Shown here: positions 31,232 to 34,371 of the stretch, piece after piece
Layout: the number at the start of each line of letters is the position of its first letter
Numbering within the stretch: position 1 is the stretch's first letter
The notes under the pieces: model-generated
Told to the model about the DNA's origin: nothing
Seen by the model: the letters and a program-made list of their open reading frames with translations, nothing else
The model's database searches: none
Made by a program: the position numbers and the translations under genes
Origin: Clostridia bacterium
Lineage (GTDB): Bacteria > Bacillota > Clostridia > Oscillospirales > CAG-272
Assembly (NCBI GenBank): GCA_017472285.1
Contig: JAFUQQ010000014.1
Span: 1-34,371, forward strand
Length of the DNA: 34,371 nucleotides
Direction: 5' to 3'

Positions 31232-31918
31232 TTATTCTTCAAAGTAAAAGGGGATATCAAATGCGCCTTGATAGCGGTAAAAGGTGTAGGTATCACCGAT
31301 CTCATAGTGATGATATTCTTCGGAAGAAACTTCCATAGTGATGCGTTTTCCATCGATGGTGACGATGAGTTCATAGTCATCGGGACCTTTTCGATGGCGG
31401 TCGATATCTTTATCTTTGATGATGGCTTCACATTCGATGGGGGGCTTTGTGTCAAACAGGTAATTCAAGTGGAAAGCAGAAAGCATAAAAATCGAAGTAA
31501 AGAGTATGGCGAAACACAGCGAGAGTCCGATGATAGCGAGGACTTTGTATTTATGACGAAAGAGCATAATGGTAACGATTGTACCTATGATGATGCCGAG
31601 AGCGGCGGAAACGACGATCAGCGGTGTTTCATCATCGGCAAAAGTATAATTTTCAGTTGCAAGCAGATTCATAAAGGCGGCACCCAAAATTATCATAAGT
31701 ATGTAAAGGACGGGGACGTTCCATTTTTTTCGGACAAGGCGAAAAATGATGTTGACGGCGATCATCAGGGTAATCGAAACAAAACATAAGATCACGAGCG
31801 GGCGATGCGGAATGATCTTGTTCAGAAAGAGCAAGGGAATCGTCAGTAACCAAAGCAATGTGGATGATTTGAAGGGGCGGAACTTTTCGGATGTATCCTT
31901 TTTCCGATTCTTTTTCAT
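31232..31918 (-). CDS. Integral membrane protein with C-terminal soluble domain, function unknown
   Basis: Not recognised. The 228-aa protein starts with a basic N-terminus (KKNRKKDTSEKFR) and has about five transmembrane helices in the first 150 residues, ending near FTSIFMLSAFHLNYLF. A C-terminal domain of about 75 residues follows (IECEAIIKDKDIDRHRKGPDDYELIVTIDG region in short form; TMEVSSEEYHHYEIGD). That domain resembles small beta-barrel domains of membrane-associated DUF3592-like proteins, but the similarity is weak. ATG at 31918 with AAGGAAA upstream is preferred over one seven codons earlier. It is a single gene converging on the ABC operon. Confidence 0.65.
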   Translation of the reverse strand: MKKNRKKDTSEKFRPFKSSTLLWLLTIPLLFLNKIIPHRPLVILCFVSITLMIAVNIIFRLVRKKWNVPVLYILMIILGAAFMNLLATENYTFADDETPLIVVSAALGIIIGTIVTIMLFRHKYKVLAIIGLSLCFAILFTSIFMLSAFHLNYLFDTKPPIECEAIIKDKDIDRHRKGPDDYELIVTIDGKRITMEVSSEEYHHYEIGDTYTFYRYQGAFDIPFYFEE

Positions 31919-32086
31919 ATGGTTTCCTTTCCGGCGCAAGATATTGCGTGTTTTGAAAATTCACATACATTATACCATATGTTTCCTATGAACGCAAGGG
32001 GCAAATTTTTTTGACGAAAAAAGCGTGATAAAATCGTGAATATGCACAAAAAAACGAAAAGGGGAGAGGAAAATCTGCAATAAACC

Positions 32087-32115
32087 TTGCATTTTTTTAA
32101 AGATTCATATATAAT
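32087..32115 (+). promoter_or_regulatory. Promoter of glgC-glgD
   Basis: TTGCAT (32087-32092), 17 nt, TATAAT (32110-32115), giving a leader of about 108 nt before glgC. The leader contains two GCGCC boxes around a GGGGTTTTT stretch but no riboswitch I know. The rest of 31919-32086 holds nothing recognisable. Confidence 0.8.
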
Positions 32116-32229
32116 TATTTTAGCAGATTTGCGCCTTTGGGGTTTTTGCGCCAAAAAACCGAAAAGGGCAATATGCAAGTATGATTGTCGTTAACATTTC
32201 AGATAAAAAACGAAAGGCAGGAAATTCTT

Positions 32230-33432
32230 ATGTTCCAGAAAAAAGAATGTATCGCAATGCTTCTCGCGGGCGGTCAAGGCAGCCGTCTTTATACGCTGAC
32301 CGAAAAAACGGCGAAGCCGGCGGTTCCTTTTGGCGGTAAATATCGTATCATTGACTTTCCGATGTCAAACTGCGTCAATTCGGGTATCGATACCGTCGGT
32401 GTCCTGACACAATATCAGCCCCTCGTGCTGAATGAATATATTGGCAACGGCGAACCTTGGGATCTTGACCGTACACGCGGCGGCGTTACCGTTCTTTCCC
32501 CTTATGAAGCGAAGGGCGGCAAGGACTGGTATCGCGGCACGGCAAACGCGATCTATCAGAACCTTACTTTCATTGAACGCTATGACCCCGAATACACGCT
32601 GATTCTTTCCGGTGACCATATCTATAAGATGGATTACAGCAAGATGCTCGATGAACACAAGAAGAACGGCGCGGATTGTACCATTGCCGTTCTGGAAGTT
32701 CCGATGGAAGAAGCAAGCCGTTTCGGTATCCTCAACACCGATGACAATAACAAGATCATCGAATTTGAAGAAAAACCGAAACAGCCTAAGAGCAATAAGG
32801 CTTCCATGGGTATCTATATCTTCACGACCAAGGTGCTGAAGAAATATCTCATTGAAGACGAAGCAAATCCAGAATCTTCCAATGACTTTGGTAAGAACAT
32901 CATCCCGAATATGCTCGCTGACGGTTGCCCCATGTATTCCTATACCTTTGAAGGTTATTGGAAAGACGTTGGTACGCTGACCAGCCTTTGGGAAGCGAAT
33001 ATGGACCTTCTCGGCAATCCTCCTGCTTTCAATCTTTACGACCGTAAGTTCCGTATTTTCTACCGTCATAACGCTTTCCCGCCGCACAGACTCGGCGCAG
33101 ATTCCGTTGTGAAAAATGCGATGATTACAGAAGGTTGCGTCATCGACGGTACGGTTGAAAATTCCGTTCTCGCAAACGGCGTTATCGTTGAAAAAGGCGC
33201 TGTCGTCAAGGATTGTGTGATTATGAGCGGCGTACGTGTTCGCGCGGGCGCGAAACTCGAATATGCAATCGTTGACAGCGATACCGTGATCGGTGAAAAT
33301 GCAGTCGTGGGTGAAAACAAAGAGTCCCAGAAGCTCCTGCTTCTCGGCGCAGGACTCGAATTCCCCGCAGGCGCGAAGATCCCCGGCGGTGTCATGATCG
33401 ATGCCAACAATATCAAAGAATTTATCGGTTGA
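32230..33432 (+). CDS. glgC: Glucose-1-phosphate adenylyltransferase GlgC
   Basis: It makes ADP-glucose from ATP and glucose-1-phosphate, the first committed step of glycogen synthesis. The 400-aa protein has the nucleotide-binding start [14 protein letters not shown] with [16 protein letters not shown] (about 10-40), [10 protein letters not shown] with the catalytic Asp, the sugar-phosphate site [10 protein letters not shown], and a C-terminal left-handed beta-helix. The start is ATG 32230 with AGGAAA upstream; the open frame begins earlier without a signal. glgD follows after 14 nt with AGGAGG, as in many Firmicutes where GlgC and GlgD form a mixed enzyme. Confidence 0.97.
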   Translation: MFQKKECIAMLLAGGQGSRLYTLTEKTAKPAVPFGGKYRIIDFPMSNCVNSGIDTVGVLTQYQPLVLNEYIGNGEPWDLDRTRGGVTVLSPYEAKGGKDWYRGTANAIYQNLTFIERYDPEYTLILSGDHIYKMDYSKMLDEHKKNGADCTIAVLEVPMEEASRFGILNTDDNNKIIEFEEKPKQPKSNKASMGIYIFTTKVLKKYLIEDEANPESSNDFGKNIIPNMLADGCPMYSYTFEGYWKDVGTLTSLWEANMDLLGNPPAFNLYDRKFRIFYRHNAFPPHRLGADSVVKNAMITEGCVIDGTVENSVLANGVIVEKGAVVKDCVIMSGVRVRAGAKLEYAIVDSDTVIGENAVVGENKESQKLLLLGAGLEFPAGAKIPGGVMIDANNIKEFIG

Positions 33433-33446
33433 GGAGGAAAACGGCA

Positions 33447-34371
33447 ATGTCAGTAACAGGTATCATTTTTTGCAATATTCATGACCATACCATCTCGGAG
33501 CTTACGAGAGTCCGCACGCTCGCATCCGTACCGTTCGGATGCCGTTACCGTCTGATCGACTTCCCGCTCTCCAATATGGTAAACTCCAATATCAGCAATA
33601 TCAGTGTTATCGCCAATTACAATTACCATTCTCTCATGAATCATATCGGTTCCGGTAAGGACTGGGATCTCGCGCGCCGTTCGGGTGGTGTCAAGATCCT
33701 TCCGCCTTATATCGATCCTCATATGAGCAATCAGACGAACGCGACATACAATACCAGACTGGAAGCACTCAAGGGTATCGGTTATTCCATCGCTCAGATG
33801 ACTTGCGATTACGTCGTTATGACGGATTGCAACGTGATCTGCAATATCAACTTCAATGATATGATCAACGACCATATCGCAAGCGGCGCAGACGTAACGA
33901 TGGCTGTCAAACGCATGGAGCTTACACGCGCAATGGCAAATGAACAGACGCTCGTTACCTCCAGCAAGGAGGGCAAGATCACCGATCTGCTTCCTTATCC
34001 CTCGAATTTTGAAGGCTTTGCGGATGTCAGCCTGAATATCCTCGTGATCAACCGCAAATATCTGCAAGATATCGTTTTGGATGCGACTGCTCACGGTTAC
34101 GTCAGCATGACACGCGACGTATTCCTCAGAAGCCTCAGCACGAAAAATTATCGTATTTATAGATACGATGGTTATTTCGCTTGCATTTCTTCCTTCGAGG
34201 ACTATTACGCGCACAATATGCAGCTCATCGAAAATCAGGAAATGTTCAATTCTCTCTTTAATATTGAAGAAAGACCGATCTTTACAAAAGTACGCAACTC
34301 CGCTCCCGCATATTACAGCGAAAGCTCGAACGTACATAACTCCCTGATTGCCGACGGTTGTATCATCGAAG
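33447..34371 (+). CDS. glgD: GlgD subunit of ADP-glucose pyrophosphorylase (cut by window edge)
   Basis: The frame is open from ATG at 33447 to the end of the window (308 codons); normal length is about 370. It is homologous to GlgC (RLIDFPLSNMVNSNISNISVI, MTDCNVICNINF in pieces) but lacks the GGGxGxRL loop; the matching place reads IIFCNIHDHTISEL. GlgD proteins are typically regulatory partners with little or no activity of their own, activating GlgC. GGAGG precedes the ATG and the gene is co-transcribed with glgC. The start of its beta-helix is visible at the edge. Confidence 0.95.
   Translation, partial: MSVTGIIFCNIHDHTISELTRVRTLASVPFGCRYRLIDFPLSNMVNSNISNISVIANYNYHSLMNHIGSGKDWDLARRSGGVKILPPYIDPHMSNQTNATYNTRLEALKGIGYSIAQMTCDYVVMTDCNVICNINFNDMINDHIASGADVTMAVKRMELTRAMANEQTLVTSSKEGKITDLLPYPSNFEGFADVSLNILVINRKYLQDIVLDATAHGYVSMTRDVFLRSLSTKNYRIYRYDGYFACISSFEDYYAHNMQLIENQEMFNSLFNIEERPIFTKVRNSAPAYYSESSNVHNSLIADGCIIE

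Noticed and set aside
32004..32030. TTGACG followed by TAAAAT upstream of glgC
   Set aside because: Spacing of about 12 nt is too short for a sigma-70 promoter; the pair at 32087-32115 is better.
33447..33500. GlgD active-site loss treated as novel
   Set aside because: Absence of the GGGxGxRL loop is the known state of GlgD, a regulatory subunit, so it is not unusual.

Overview
The window looks like a chromosomal segment of a gut-type clostridial bacterium (Bacillota, class Clostridia, probably Oscillospiraceae-like). This rests on the GlgC/GlgD pair, the murB-whiA-dnaE order, DnaE-type polymerase, CsoR/CopA copper genes, strong AGGAGG ribosome binding sites, TTGACA/TATAAT promoters, and AT-rich intergenic hairpin repeats. 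Species cannot be named from the sequence alone. No rRNA, tRNA or CRISPR array was recognised.

Region 1 (1-7190) is accessory DNA. It holds the end of an IS4-type transposase and a BlaR1/MecR1-like M56 membrane protease gene with an amber codon at codon 5, coupled to a small membrane protein. Only the last codons of a possible blaI remain upstream. Next come an IS5/IS1182-like transposase and a divergent regulator module: a 68-aa HTH protein against an XRE repressor plus an unknown 203-aa protein, with three 16-bp operator-like sites. The region ends at the 3' end of guaA, a known integration site. The 13-bp guaA tail is present twice, 771 bp apart, and brackets a mini-cassette with a GNAT acetyltransferase, no integrase, and 7-bp arm-like repeats near both ends.

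Region 2 (7178-14605) contains guaA lacking its amidotransferase domain, then an E2-like gene, a fused E1 alpha/beta gene and pepF on the opposite strand. The E2 and E1 proteins have lost the residues expected for catalysis. A roughly 100-nt repeat that can fold precedes each of the three forward genes, with compensatory changes in its first stem.

Region 3 (14604-19046) has a broken SLOG/DUF1273 gene divergent from a small XRE regulator. After it comes a copper operon: csoR with its operator inside the promoter, a membrane-anchored HMA protein, and copA fused in frame to a copZ that keeps its own ribosome binding site.

Region 4 (19052-27988, minus strand) holds plsY, an XRE regulator with a zinc ribbon, dnaE, a cytoplasmic leucine-rich-repeat protein, whiA and murB, separated by two foldable repeats with a TGTCATTCTG core.

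Region 5 (28082-34371) has a Crp/Fnr regulator with a palindromic site at its promoter and a three-gene NitT/TauT-type ABC importer. A membrane protein of unknown function follows on the minus strand, and then glgC and the start of glgD for glycogen synthesis. Region 1 and the 14604-15490 island look horizontally acquired or decaying; the rest looks like core genome.
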